A stretch of DNA of 64,000 nt from Labilibaculum manganireducens (GCF_002843385.1 NZ_MVDE01000017.1:54805-118804); one strand, 5' to 3'; shown: positions 46,928-55,817, numbered from the stretch's first letter. A program made the numbers and translations. Notes: generated by a model not told the origin, from the letters alone.

Positions 46928-47557
46928 ATGAAAGATCAGTTTGACCATATTGTTTATTCAAAAAATGTTATCGAGTTTGTAGCAGTTGCCAATGAGTTTT
47001 GTTTGCTGTTGGAAAACTGTGCTAAGATATCAAAGATTGAATTTATTGAAACAGCTCAGAAGTTATTGCCTTTGCTTTACCTAAAGGCATGTTTGCTGCC
47101 TAAAAATGAAACAGACTTAGAGGAAGAGATTGAAAAATTTGTTTCTGAGTCCGATTGGGAATTTATTCATTCTTCGGTTCAGTCAAAAATGGGAGCTCAC
47201 GATCAGTATCTTGAAGTGTTCGAAGAAGATATGGAATATAGTGAAACACCAGTTGTTGCTTCTATATCAGAAAATTTTGCCGATATTTATCAGGATGTAA
47301 AAGATTTTCTTACCTCCTACAGAATTGGCACAATGGATGTGATGAATGAGGCATTGTGGGATCTAAATAATAGTTTCTATCAACATTGGGGACAGAATTT
47401 AGTAAATTCATTGCGGTCAATTCATAATTTGGTGGCAAAAAACGAAAATCTTGATGAGGAGATTGAAGATTCTGATCGCTCCAAATTAGATAATATCGAC
47501 TTAAGTAACTCAATCTTTTCGCAGAGGAAAAGAGAATGGGGAGAAGAGGATCAATAG
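46928..47557 (+). CDS. DUF5063 domain protein
   Basis: 209 residues, acidic and helical. The N-terminal block (FVAVANEFCLLLENCAKISKIEF, LPLLYLKACLLP) and the later DVKDFLTSYRIGTM match the DUF5063 family, which occurs next to a 3'-5' exonuclease gene in Bacteroidota, as here (43-bp gap). The molecular function is unknown. A -7-like TATTTTTG at 46896-46903 precedes it. Confidence 0.8.
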   Translation: MKDQFDHIVYSKNVIEFVAVANEFCLLLENCAKISKIEFIETAQKLLPLLYLKACLLPKNETDLEEEIEKFVSESDWEFIHSSVQSKMGAHDQYLEVFEEDMEYSETPVVASISENFADIYQDVKDFLTSYRIGTMDVMNEALWDLNNSFYQHWGQNLVNSLRSIHNLVAKNENLDEEIEDSDRSKLDNIDLSNSIFSQRKREWGEEDQ

Positions 47558-47600
47558 ATGGGAAAATAAATTCATGTTTTCCTTAGAAAAAGAGTAATAG

Positions 47601-48185
47601 ATGTTACCATTTCAAAAATCAATTACAAAGGAAGAAGTAAACGAATTGCCATTGCAGGGCTTTGATGGTGAAATTGTTCTGGTCGATCAAGACATGGAAT
47701 TGGATAATGCTGTTCAGTATTTGAAAAAATTTCCAATTTTGGGATTCGATACAGAAACGCGACCGTCATTTAAAAAAGGAAGAGTCAATGATGTAGCTTT
47801 GCTGCAGTTGGCTGCTAATTCCAAGACTTTCCTTTTCAGGATAAATAAAATAGGATTGCCTGAGCAATTGCTTGATCTTCTTGCTGATCCAAAAATCATG
47901 AAAGTTGGAGCCGCTATAAAAGATGATATTCGGGGATTGCAAAAATTGAATGATTTTGATGCCAACGGTTTTCTTGAGTTGCAGGAATATGTCTCAAAAT
48001 TTGGGATTGAAAGTTATTCTCTGAAAAAGCTGTCAGCTATTGTTCTTAATTTCAGAATCTCGAAGCGCCAGCAGGTTTCCAACTGGGAAGCTGAAGAGCT
48101 AAGTTTCGGACAATTAAAATATGCAGCTACCGATGCTTGGGTATCCCTTAAAATATTCGAAAAATTAAAGGCTTCAATAGCATAG
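47601..48185 (+). CDS. 3'-5' exonuclease, RNase D/DEDDy type
   Basis: 194 residues. Exo I is ILGFDTETRP (Asp and Glu), Exo II is KVGAAIKDDIRGLQ, and Exo III is LKYAATDAW with the Asp. These are all the metal ligands of the DEDD superfamily. It is a single domain without HRDC, so it could act on RNA ends or DNA. It follows the DUF5063 gene on the same strand and probably forms an operon with it. Confidence 0.92.
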   Translation: MLPFQKSITKEEVNELPLQGFDGEIVLVDQDMELDNAVQYLKKFPILGFDTETRPSFKKGRVNDVALLQLAANSKTFLFRINKIGLPEQLLDLLADPKIMKVGAAIKDDIRGLQKLNDFDANGFLELQEYVSKFGIESYSLKKLSAIVLNFRISKRQQVSNWEAEELSFGQLKYAATDAWVSLKIFEKLKASIA

Positions 48186-48261
48186 TAAACAAAGCTTTAA
48201 TTAAGAGAATTCTTCTTTAGTATCTGTCCTGAATTATAAAAGTTTGAATTATTATTTTTAA

Positions 48262-48308
48262 AGAGAGAATCGGCGGGGAAAATTATTTTTCCGATTAGAT
48301 TCCTCTCT
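48262..48308. other. Interrupted hairpin upstream of the methyltransferase gene
   Basis: AGAGAG-AATCGG (48262-48273) pairs with CCGATT (48291-48296) and CTCTCT (48303-48308), with a 6-nt bulge and an inner GGAAAA / TTTTCC stem. It lies 26 bp before the start codon. Without a U-run it looks like a 5'-leader structure more than a terminator. Confidence 0.45.
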
Positions 48309-48334
48309 GTTCAAAAAGAAAAGAAATTTCCAAA

Positions 48335-49522
48335 ATGATAAATTATCCAAAAGTTATCCTTAAGCAAGGGAAAGAACATTCTATTAAACGATTTCATCCC
48401 TGGATTTTTTCGGGAGCGGTAAGCAGAGTGGACGAAGGGCTTGAAGAAGGAGATTTGGTTGCTGTTTATTCGGCAAAAGAAGAGTTTTTAGGGATCGGGC
48501 ATATAGCCATTGGATCGATTGTGGTAAGAATTATTTCCTTCGAAAAGGTAGAGATCAATCTTGATTTTTGGGTGGGGAAATTCGAATCGGCCTGCAAAAT
48601 GAGAAAAGCAATTGGTTTGTATGGAACTGCAGATAATAATGTTTGTCGTTTGGTGCATGGTGAGGGAGATGGATTATCTGGATTAATCATCGATTTTTAT
48701 GCAGGAACTGCTGTGATTCAATGTCATTCGGTTGGGATGTATTTGCATCGCGAAGAAATTGCGAAAGCATTATTAGCCGTTTTGGGTGATGATTTAAAAG
48801 CTGTTTACGATAAGTCGGAAGGAACAATTCCTTTTAAATCAGGTATTGAACCAAAAAATGAATATTTGTATGGAAATACAGATTCGTTTGTTGCTTTAGA
48901 GAATGGATTAAAATTCAATGTTGATTGGTTAAAAGGACAAAAAACAGGATTCTTTATCGATCAGCGCGAGAACAGAAGCCTTTTGGAGCAATACTCGAAG
49001 GGACGATCGGTGCTGAATATGTTTTGCTATACCGGAGGGTTCTCCTTTTATGCAATGCGTGGAGGTGCAGACTTGGTGCATTCTGTAGACAGTTCAGCAC
49101 GGGCTATTGAGATTACAAAAGAAAATGTTGAATTAAATTTTCCGGGAGATTCCCGTCATGAGGCATTTTCGGAGGATGCATTCAAATATTTGGATCGATC
49201 AGCAGGAAAATATGATTTGATTGTATTGGATCCACCCGCTTTTGCCAAACACAAAAATGTGCTCGCGAATGCTTTAAAAGGATACAAACGCTTAAATACA
49301 ATAGGTTTCGAACAAATAAGGAGTGGCGGAATCCTATTTACTTTTTCCTGTTCGCAGGCGGTAAGTAAGGAGGATTTTCGAAAAGCCATTTTTGCTGCGG
49401 CTGCGAGTGCCGGAAGAACAGTACGGATTCTTCATCAGTTAACACAACCTGCAGATCATCCTGTAAATATATACCATCCAGAGGGAGAATACCTAAAAGG
49501 ACTGGTTTTATATGTAGAGTAG
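48335..49522 (+). CDS. Class I SAM-dependent rRNA methyltransferase, RlmI-like
   Basis: 395 residues. An N-terminal PUA domain has LKQGKEHSIKRFHPWIFSGAV. The EEHEE-like linker precedes the Rossmann methyltransferase core: FFIDQRENRSLL, VLNMFCYTGGFSFYAMRGG (SAM site), SVDSSARAI, DLIVLDPPAFAK (catalytic region) and FTFSCSQAV. The family methylates C5 of cytosine in 23S rRNA (RlmI acts at C1962 in E. coli); the exact target is inferred. Confidence 0.92.
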   Translation: MINYPKVILKQGKEHSIKRFHPWIFSGAVSRVDEGLEEGDLVAVYSAKEEFLGIGHIAIGSIVVRIISFEKVEINLDFWVGKFESACKMRKAIGLYGTADNNVCRLVHGEGDGLSGLIIDFYAGTAVIQCHSVGMYLHREEIAKALLAVLGDDLKAVYDKSEGTIPFKSGIEPKNEYLYGNTDSFVALENGLKFNVDWLKGQKTGFFIDQRENRSLLEQYSKGRSVLNMFCYTGGFSFYAMRGGADLVHSVDSSARAIEITKENVELNFPGDSRHEAFSEDAFKYLDRSAGKYDLIVLDPPAFAKHKNVLANALKGYKRLNTIGFEQIRSGGILFTFSCSQAVSKEDFRKAIFAAAASAGRTVRILHQLTQPADHPVNIYHPEGEYLKGLVLYVE

Positions 49523-49598
49523 TATAAATATTTTCACAGAGGAATTGGTAACAGAATTATCAGTTTTTTGTATCTTCCCTGTCGCTTGATATTTAGTT

Positions 49599-49618
49599 GG
49601 TTTTCAAATTTGAAAACC
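49599..49618. repeat. Perfect 20-bp palindrome upstream of the DEAD-box helicase
   Basis: GGTTTTCAAATTTGAAAACC is fully self-complementary and lies 29 bp before the TTG start codon. It could be a regulator site or an mRNA hairpin near the ribosome site. Confidence 0.7.
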
Positions 49619-49647
49619 CAGTAATCAATAAGTAAATCGAAAAAAAA

Positions 49648-50856
49648 TTGAAGTTTTCTGAATTTAACTTTACACCTGAATTAATGGACGGGCTTGCAGC
49701 CATGGGGTTCGAAACTCCTTCTCCTGTTCAGGAACTTGCTATACCGCAAATCATCAACAATAAGGATTTAATTTGTTGTGCACAGACAGGTACCGGAAAA
49801 ACAGCAGCCTATTTGCTGCCAATAATGGATAAAATACAAAAGAATAAAATTGATGGTTTTAGCACTTTAATTTTAGTGCCGACGCGTGAACTGGCGATGC
49901 AAATCGATCAGCAAATGGAAGGTTTTGGCTATTTCGTATCGATTACATCGCTTTCGGTTTATGGAGGTGGAGACTCTTCAGTTTGGGATCAGCAGAAAAA
50001 AGGATTAATGGAAGGCGCTGACATTGTAATTGCTACTCCCGGCCGAATGATTTCGCATTTGAGTCTGGGCTATGTAAATACATCTAAATTAAAGCATTTA
50101 ATTTTAGATGAGGCGGATAGAATGCTCGATATGGGATTCTTTGACGATTTAATGCAAATCATTGGTCATTTGCCAAAAGAGCGTCAGAATTTAATGTTTT
50201 CGGCTACCATGCCACCAAAAATTCGCGAATTAGCGAATACTATGATGAATAATCCTGAGAGCATCAATATTGCCATTTCGAAACCGGCTGAAGGAGTTTT
50301 GCAAGCGGCGTACATGATTTATCCTGAGCAAAAAATACCTTTGATAAATCATTTGTTAAGAGACAAGGATATTAAGAGTATTATTATTTTTTCTGCAACA
50401 AAGTTGAATGTAAAAGCAATTACCAAAGATCTAATAAGGCATAAGTTTAAAGCCGCAGGGATTCAATCTGATTTGGAGCAAAAGGAGCGGGAAGATGTTC
50501 TTCGTGATTTCAAAAACAGAAAGTATCAGATTTTGGTGGCCACAGATATAATTGCCCGGGGAATCGATATCGATTCAATCGACTTGGTGATTAATTTTGA
50601 TGTGCCTCATGACGCGGAAGATTATGTGCATAGAGTTGGCCGGACAGCGAGAGCTGAAACCGAAGGTGTTGCAATTACATTAATTACGCCCAAAGATCAA
50701 AACGATTTTAAAAAGATTGAAGATTTGATTGAATCCTCAGTTTATAAAATTCCTGTGCCCGAAGAATTAGGAGAAGCTCCTGAGTACAATCCAAAGTCAT
50801 ATAGTGGAGGCGGGAAGAAGAAATTTTTCAAGAAAAAGAATTTCAAAAAGAAATAA
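49648..50856 (+). CDS. DEAD-box RNA helicase
   Basis: 402 residues starting with TTG at 49648: an in-frame stop lies 15 bp upstream and no ATG intervenes, while the sequence after it (MKFSEFNFTPELMDGL) fits the family N-terminus. Q motif SPVQELAIP, AQTGTGKTAAYLLP, PTRELAMQ, DEADRMLD, SAT, then ATDIIARGIDI and YVHRVGRTARA. The C-terminus is a Gly/Lys-rich basic tail (SGGGKKKFFKKKNFKKK) for RNA binding. It unwinds structured RNA, probably in ribosome assembly or cold adaptation. Confidence 0.95.
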   Translation: MKFSEFNFTPELMDGLAAMGFETPSPVQELAIPQIINNKDLICCAQTGTGKTAAYLLPIMDKIQKNKIDGFSTLILVPTRELAMQIDQQMEGFGYFVSITSLSVYGGGDSSVWDQQKKGLMEGADIVIATPGRMISHLSLGYVNTSKLKHLILDEADRMLDMGFFDDLMQIIGHLPKERQNLMFSATMPPKIRELANTMMNNPESINIAISKPAEGVLQAAYMIYPEQKIPLINHLLRDKDIKSIIIFSATKLNVKAITKDLIRHKFKAAGIQSDLEQKEREDVLRDFKNRKYQILVATDIIARGIDIDSIDLVINFDVPHDAEDYVHRVGRTARAETEGVAITLITPKDQNDFKKIEDLIESSVYKIPVPEELGEAPEYNPKSYSGGGKKKFFKKKNFKKK

Positions 50857-50875
50857 ACGTAAACGAACCCAAATC

Positions 50876-52078
50876 ATGAACCATTCTAAAGTATACGACA
50901 TGATTGTTGTAGGCGCCGGAATCAGCGGATTAAGCCTCGCCTGTCAAGTTGCCAAAAAAGGAAAACAAGTTCTTGTATTAGAAGGTGATAATAGAATTGG
51001 CGGTTGTTTAAATACTTACTACCACGATGAAAATGATTTTTGGGTGGAAATGGGAGCACATACTTTTTATGCTTCCTATACAAACCTGATTGCGTTGATT
51101 CAGTCTTCAGGTTTGGAATCAAGTATTGAGCCTAGAGCCAAGGTGGGAATGAAGGTTTTTACCGACCGGCACGAGAAAATCATGTCGGGGGTAAGTAAAT
51201 GGGAATTGTTAACATCAGTGCCAAAATTATTTTTCTCGAAACGAGATGGCAAAACGGTGAAGGAATATTTCGGGAACATTGTTGGTAAAAAGAATTACGA
51301 CAAGGTTTTTAACCGCATGTTTAGTGCAGTAATTGTTCAGAATGCTGATGACTTTTCTGCAGAATTTTTCCTGAAACGAAGGAAAACAAAAAGTAAAGAG
51401 CATCCTAAAAGCTTTATCCTGAAAAAGGGAATGCAGAGTTTTATGAATGCTTTGGCCGAAACAGAAAATATTACTTTGCTTACAGGGCAAAAAGTGGTTT
51501 CGGTTCAAAAAAAGAATGAAGTAAGTGTTACAACAGAATCAGGAGAAGAGTTCAACGCAAAAGATATTACTTTTGCTGTAACTCCATCGGTTGCCGGAGG
51601 TTTACTTGCTGAGATTAATTCCGATTTGGCTGCTAAGCTGAAAGAATATACTACCAAAAATATTTTATCGAGAACCGTTGTCCTGCCAAAGGAAAAATTG
51701 TCTTTCGATCCGGTTTCTTTTATTATTCCCTTGCAAGGGTCTTGTCTTTCGATGGTGACAAGAGATGTAATGGAGCACAAAGAATCAAGAGGATTTGCTT
51801 TCCATTTCGAGGAGAATAGTATTGTGAAAGAAGAGCAGGAAGCTTTAATGGCTAAAATACTGGGGGTGGATGCATCAGATTTGGGTGAGACAATTGTGGC
51901 AAATCACAGGTTGCCGGTTTTGGATTTGGGACATAAAGAGCGAATTCAGGAAATTCAAAAATTGGCGGAACAAGCAGGAGTTTATCTTACCGGTAATTAT
52001 TTTAACGGACTCTCGTTAGAAGATTGTGTAGAGCGTTCGGGGAACGAAAGCAAAAGATACCTAAGAAATAATAGTTAA
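50876..52078 (+). CDS. Protoporphyrinogen-oxidase-like FAD-dependent oxidoreductase
   Basis: 400 residues from the ATG at 50876 (MNHSKVYDMIVVGAGISG); an upstream in-frame ATG lies inside the helicase gene and is rejected. The FAD dinucleotide fold is DMIVVGAGISGLSLACQVAK and LEGDNRIGG. The FAD C-terminal motif near GVYLTGNYFNGLSLEDCV matches HemY/PPOX. It would convert protoporphyrinogen IX to protoporphyrin IX, although other amine-oxidase-like flavoenzymes share these motifs. It follows the helicase gene by 19 bp. Confidence 0.75.
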   Translation: MNHSKVYDMIVVGAGISGLSLACQVAKKGKQVLVLEGDNRIGGCLNTYYHDENDFWVEMGAHTFYASYTNLIALIQSSGLESSIEPRAKVGMKVFTDRHEKIMSGVSKWELLTSVPKLFFSKRDGKTVKEYFGNIVGKKNYDKVFNRMFSAVIVQNADDFSAEFFLKRRKTKSKEHPKSFILKKGMQSFMNALAETENITLLTGQKVVSVQKKNEVSVTTESGEEFNAKDITFAVTPSVAGGLLAEINSDLAAKLKEYTTKNILSRTVVLPKEKLSFDPVSFIIPLQGSCLSMVTRDVMEHKESRGFAFHFEENSIVKEEQEALMAKILGVDASDLGETIVANHRLPVLDLGHKERIQEIQKLAEQAGVYLTGNYFNGLSLEDCVERSGNESKRYLRNNS

Positions 52079-52129
52079 TAGGCAGGAGTGGTCTTAAATC
52101 TCAGGTCTAATATCTCATATCTAAAATAG

Positions 52130-54259
52130 ATGAAAAAATACATAGATCATATAAAGAAAAGCTTGCAGTTGCAGGCTTTTCAGGTTGAAAATACCTTACA
52201 ACTATTGAGCGAAGGTGCCACTTTGCCATTTATTTCCCGTTATAGAAAAGAGATGACGGGTAGTTTGGATGAAGTGCAGATTGGCAATATAAAAGACGAA
52301 ATTGCCCGTTTAACCGAGCTGGATAAACGTCGCGAAAGTATTCTTGATTCCATTGAGAAACAGGATAAGCTCACCGATGAGTTGAAGCAGCGCATTATGG
52401 ATTGTGGTGAGCTAAATAAGTTGGAAGATTTGTACCTGCCCTACAAGCAAAAGAGGAAAACCAAGGCGGTAAAGGCCAGGGAAAAGGGACTGGAACCCTT
52501 GGCAAAAATCTTAATGAAGCAGGAAGAACGTGATGTGGAAAGCAGAGCATCGCAGTTTTTGACGGATGAAGTGCCAAATACCGATGAAGCTTTGCAGGGG
52601 GCACGGGATATTATTGCCGAGTGGGTAAACGAAAATGAAGTGGCCAGAAATTCGGTGCGAAGTATATTTCAGCGTCAGGCGGTAATTCGCTCCAAGGTTG
52701 TGAAAGGAAAAGAAGAAGAAGGAGAGAAATTCAAAGATTATTTTGAGTCGGAAGAGCCTTTAAAGCGGGTAGCTTCGCATAGAATACTGGCTTTGCGAAG
52801 AGGCGAGGCTGAAGGCGTTTTGCGTGTGAGTATTGCTCCCGATGAGGAGGAAGTATTGGATCGGTTGAACCGGCTTTTTGTGAAAGGAAATACTGCAGCT
52901 TCCCAGCAGGTAGAACTTGCAGTAAAAGATGCCTACAAAAGATTGTTGGGATCATCATTGGAAACAGAATTTGCAAATGCTTCGAAAGAAGCTGCCGATA
53001 AAGAAGCCATTCGGGTGTTTTCTGAGAATCTAAGACAGTTGCTTCTATCATCTCCACTGGGACAAAAACGTGTTTTGGCTTTAGATCCGGGTTACCGAAG
53101 TGGATGTAAAGTGGTTTGTTTGGATGCGCAGGGAAATTTGCTGCACAACGAAACTATTTATCCGCATCCGCCGCAAAATCACGGAAGTATGGCGGCTAAA
53201 AAGCTGACCAACATGGTCGAGACTTATAATATTCAGGCCATTGCTATTGGTAACGGAACTGCCAGCAGGGAAACAGAACGTTTTGTAACCAATCTTCATT
53301 ACGATCGAAAAGTGCAGGTTTTTGTAGTGAGCGAGGCCGGAGCTTCTATTTACTCGGCATCGAAAGTAGCCCGCGAAGAGTTTCCCGAATATGATGTTAC
53401 CGTGCGTGGTGCAGTTTCCATTGGCCGCCGGTTAATGGATCCTTTGGCCGAGTTGGTGAAAATTGAAGCCAAATCGATCGGTGTTGGCCAGTACCAGCAC
53501 GATGTAGATCAGAATTTATTGCAGCAAAGCCTCGATCAGGTGGTAGAATCCTGTGTAAACAAGGTGGGTGTTAATTTGAACACGGCCAGTAAGCATTTGC
53601 TCAACTACGTGTCGGGTTTAGGTCCGCAATTGGCTCAAAATATTGTTGATTACCGTGTCGAAAACGGAGCTTTCAATACCCGAAAAGAGATATCCAAAGT
53701 GAAACGAATGGGTGCAAAAGCATTCGAGCAATGTGCAGGTTTCCTTCGTATTCCCAATTCTGATAATCCTTTGGATAATTCTGCCGTGCATCCCGAATCG
53801 TATGGCATTGTAAAACAAATGGCGAAGGATTTAAAGTGTTCGGTGGCCGATTTAATTGCCGATCAGGAATTGCGAAAGCAAATCGACTTGAATAAATATG
53901 CTAGCGACGAGGTCGGATTGCCTACCCTGAAAGATATCATGGAGGAATTGGAAAAGCCGGGCCGCGATCCGCGAACCATTATTAAGGTGTTCCAGTTTAA
54001 AGAAGGAATTTATAAGGTAGAGCAGTTGGAAGTGGGCATGGAGTTGCCGGGAATTGTAACCAATATCACCAATTTTGGCGCTTTTGTTGATGTGGGCGTG
54101 AAACAGGATGGTTTGGTTCATATCTCGCAGCTGGCAAACCGGTTTGTGTCAAATCCGGCTGATGTGGTTCAATTGCATCAGCACGTAAACGTGAAAGTAA
54201 CCGAGGTTGATGTTGCCCGAAAAAGAATTCAATTATCAATGAAAGAATGTGAGCAGTAA
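52130..54259 (+). CDS. tex: Tex-family S1 RNA-binding protein
   Basis: 709 residues. The helical N-terminal domain starts with the YIDHIKKSLQLQ-type sequence and ATLPFISRYRKEMTGSLDEVQI. A YqgF/RNase-H-like domain has VLALDPGYRSGCKV. A helix-hairpin-helix pair follows (LNTASKHLLNYVSGLG, KEISKVKRMGAKAFEQ). A C-terminal S1 domain has GIVTNITNFGAFVDVGVKQDG. Tex proteins bind RNA and transcription complexes. It is the standard length and order. Confidence 0.96.
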   Translation: MKKYIDHIKKSLQLQAFQVENTLQLLSEGATLPFISRYRKEMTGSLDEVQIGNIKDEIARLTELDKRRESILDSIEKQDKLTDELKQRIMDCGELNKLEDLYLPYKQKRKTKAVKAREKGLEPLAKILMKQEERDVESRASQFLTDEVPNTDEALQGARDIIAEWVNENEVARNSVRSIFQRQAVIRSKVVKGKEEEGEKFKDYFESEEPLKRVASHRILALRRGEAEGVLRVSIAPDEEEVLDRLNRLFVKGNTAASQQVELAVKDAYKRLLGSSLETEFANASKEAADKEAIRVFSENLRQLLLSSPLGQKRVLALDPGYRSGCKVVCLDAQGNLLHNETIYPHPPQNHGSMAAKKLTNMVETYNIQAIAIGNGTASRETERFVTNLHYDRKVQVFVVSEAGASIYSASKVAREEFPEYDVTVRGAVSIGRRLMDPLAELVKIEAKSIGVGQYQHDVDQNLLQQSLDQVVESCVNKVGVNLNTASKHLLNYVSGLGPQLAQNIVDYRVENGAFNTRKEISKVKRMGAKAFEQCAGFLRIPNSDNPLDNSAVHPESYGIVKQMAKDLKCSVADLIADQELRKQIDLNKYASDEVGLPTLKDIMEELEKPGRDPRTIIKVFQFKEGIYKVEQLEVGMELPGIVTNITNFGAFVDVGVKQDGLVHISQLANRFVSNPADVVQLHQHVNVKVTEVDVARKRIQLSMKECEQ

Positions 54260-54421
54260 TTGTTATGTGTTGAATTTATTTGGTGTTTGTTTATTCTTCG
54301 GAGCAGTTTTTTAAGTTTGGACATTAATTTGTTGTTATATCCTTATTTTAAGAATAGATTTTATCTAAATAATAAGGAATAGGATATATTTTTTATCGAA
54401 AATGTTTTTTATTTCAAATAA

Positions 54422-54444
54422 ATGCAACTAATTTGTAGTTGCAT
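54422..54444. promoter_or_regulatory. Inverted repeat upstream of hicAB, candidate operator
   Basis: ATGCAACTA-ATTTG-TAGTTGCAT, a perfect 9-bp inverted repeat with a 5-nt centre, lies 73 bp before the hicA start. HicB antitoxins with RHH-type DNA-binding regions autoregulate through such operators. A weaker IR (TCCTTATT 54340-54347 / AATAAGGA 54371-54378) lies further upstream. Confidence 0.55.
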
Positions 54445-54516
54445 CGTAGATAAAGTTGTAAGTTGATTTCAAAGGATTGAAACTTAATATATAACCCCAT
54501 TTTTATTTTTCATTAA

Positions 54517-54762
54517 ATGAGTAAGATAGAAAAATTAAGAAGTCGTTTTTACCAAAAGCCAAAAGACTTCACTTGGGATGAAATGAAAACTCTATTAGAA
54601 GGGTATGGTTACAATCAGATTGAGGGGAATGGTTCTCGTGTATTATTTAAGAATGAAGCTCTTGGGCATTCTATAAAGTTACACAAGCCACATCCCGGAA
54701 AAATTATTAAAGGTTATATCATGTCTTATGTTTCAAAAGAGCTTAAAACCTTGTTTCCTTAA
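54517..54762 (+). CDS. hicA: HicA-family mRNA interferase toxin
   Basis: 81 residues of the dsRBD-like HicA fold: MKTLLEGYGYNQIEGNGSRVLFKNE and HSIKLHKPHPGKIIKGYIMSYV. The subfamily carries SGSRV in place of the GSH seen in E. coli HicA, with the second His in KLHKPHP, so it is not evidently inactive. The toxin gene precedes the antitoxin gene by a 10-bp gap, the normal HicAB order. Confidence 0.9.
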   Translation: MSKIEKLRSRFYQKPKDFTWDEMKTLLEGYGYNQIEGNGSRVLFKNEALGHSIKLHKPHPGKIIKGYIMSYVSKELKTLFP

Positions 54763-54772
54763 ACTAAAAGAA

Positions 54773-55132
54773 ATGAAAAATATTATTGAGTACAAAGGAT
54801 TTATTGGGACAATTAATTTTTCCGATGAAGACAATGTTCTTTTTGGAAAAATCGAAGGTATTGATGATTTAGTGACTTTCGAAGGTCGAAGTGTGGATGA
54901 ATTACGGGAGTCGTTTATTGAAGTTGTAGATTTACATATAGCAGACTGTGAAGTTGCTGGTATCCCTGCTGAGAAATCTTTTAAAGGATCTTTTAATATT
55001 CGTTTAAATCCGGAATTACACAAAAAAGCATTTAGGACAGCTTTAAAAAACGGAATCTCATTAAATCAACTAGTACAAAGAGCGATTGATCATGAAGTCA
55101 ATTCATCATCAGATGAATGTTGTTGCTGTTAA
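54773..55132 (+). CDS. hicB: HicB-family antitoxin
   Basis: 119 residues from the ATG at 54773 (MKNIIEYKGFIGTINFS); an upstream in-frame ATG overlaps hicA and is less likely. The N-terminal HicB-like fold (EGRSVDELRESFIEVVDLH) precedes a ribbon-helix-helix tail (GSFNIRLNPELHKKAFRTAL, GISLNQLVQRAIDHE). It neutralises HicA and probably binds the upstream operator. The C-terminus ends in CCCC, an unusual cluster. Confidence 0.92.
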   Translation: MKNIIEYKGFIGTINFSDEDNVLFGKIEGIDDLVTFEGRSVDELRESFIEVVDLHIADCEVAGIPAEKSFKGSFNIRLNPELHKKAFRTALKNGISLNQLVQRAIDHEVNSSSDECCCC

Positions 55133-55160
55133 AAAATCTATATAATTGGAAAGATTTTAA

Positions 55161-55187
55161 AGCCCACTGACAGTGAGGCTTTTTTTA
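55161..55187 (+). terminator. Intrinsic terminator of hicAB
   Basis: AGCC-CACT / AGTG-A-GGCT stem with a 3-nt loop and one bulge, then TTTTTTT. It lies 28 bp past the hicB stop. Confidence 0.8.
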
Positions 55188-55304
55188 GATACTAAAACTT
55201 GGATTAATTATCAGTTATTTGAGATTTTTTCTTTACGAAGGAGAAACAGAGGAAGAATTTCATATTTTTCCAATACTTTTATAAAATCAGAAAAAAGAGA
55301 AATT

Positions 55305-55541
55305 ATGGAATTTAACGATCAGGAAGTAATTATAGAATGTCCGCATTGCAAGAGCGAAATTATTGTTAATATATTGGAGATTACCAATCATAAAACAGTA
55401 AGCTGTCCAAAGTGTTTGGGTAAAGTCGATTTAGCAGCAAACGATCCTTCTGCAAAATTGGGCGTTCCGAAAACCTACATGCCGTTCGAAGGCCTGGGTG
55501 ATTATCTGAAACAGGTTGAGGAGAAGAAAAAGAAGAAATAA
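55305..55541 (+). CDS. Small zinc-ribbon protein
   Basis: 78 residues from the ATG at 55305. The frame is open further upstream, but that part runs through the hicAB terminator and has no family character. Two CxxC pairs (CPHCKS at about 13-16, CPKCLG at about 34-37) make a zinc ribbon, then a short linker ends in a Lys-rich tail (QVEEKKKKK). The function is unknown; a nucleic-acid or ribosome link is only a guess. Confidence 0.75.
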   Translation: MEFNDQEVIIECPHCKSEIIVNILEITNHKTVSCPKCLGKVDLAANDPSAKLGVPKTYMPFEGLGDYLKQVEEKKKKK

Positions 55542-55549
55542 TTCATAAA

Positions 55550-55655
55550 CCTCTGTGTCCCTCAGTGCTCTCTGTGGTAGAAAAGATGGTAGTTTGGAAA
55601 AAAAACAGGAAGAAATTTCGACCGCAGAGTACACGGAGTATCACAGAGAAAAAAA
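55550..55655. repeat. CACAGAG-type inverted-repeat element, copy 1
   Basis: The left arm CCTCTGTGTCCCTCAGTGCT ... TCTCTGTGGTAGAAA is roughly the inverted partner of the right arm CGACCGCAGAGTACACGGAG ... TATCACAGAGAAAAA (55617-55655). It is inside the 315-bp noncoding stretch 55542-55856. A second copy follows in the same orientation. Confidence 0.75.
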
Positions 55656-55714
55656 ACGATTTCCTATCTCAATCTGGTGTTTCCTCTCTGATAAGTTTAA
55701 ATTAAAATTGCACA

Positions 55715-55804
55715 ATCCCTCAGTGTTCCTTAGTGTTCTCTGTTGTAGAAAAAAATAAAAATAAATTTTGACTACAGAGTACACAAAGTATCACAGAGAA
55801 AAAA
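55715..55804. repeat. CACAGAG-type inverted-repeat element, copy 2
   Basis: The left arm CCCTCAGTGTTCCTTAGTGT ... TCTCTGTTGTAGAAA and right arm GACTACAGAGTACACAAAGT ... ATCACAGAGAAAAA repeat copy 1 with substitutions. The central spacer is shorter. The copies differ by point changes, so this is not a recent exact duplication. Confidence 0.75.
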
Positions 55805-55817
55805 GGGGTGAGAATTG

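Noticed and set aside
55173..55304. Upstream extension of the zinc-ribbon gene
   Set aside because: It would start inside the hicAB terminator and shows no family sequence before the ATG at 55305.
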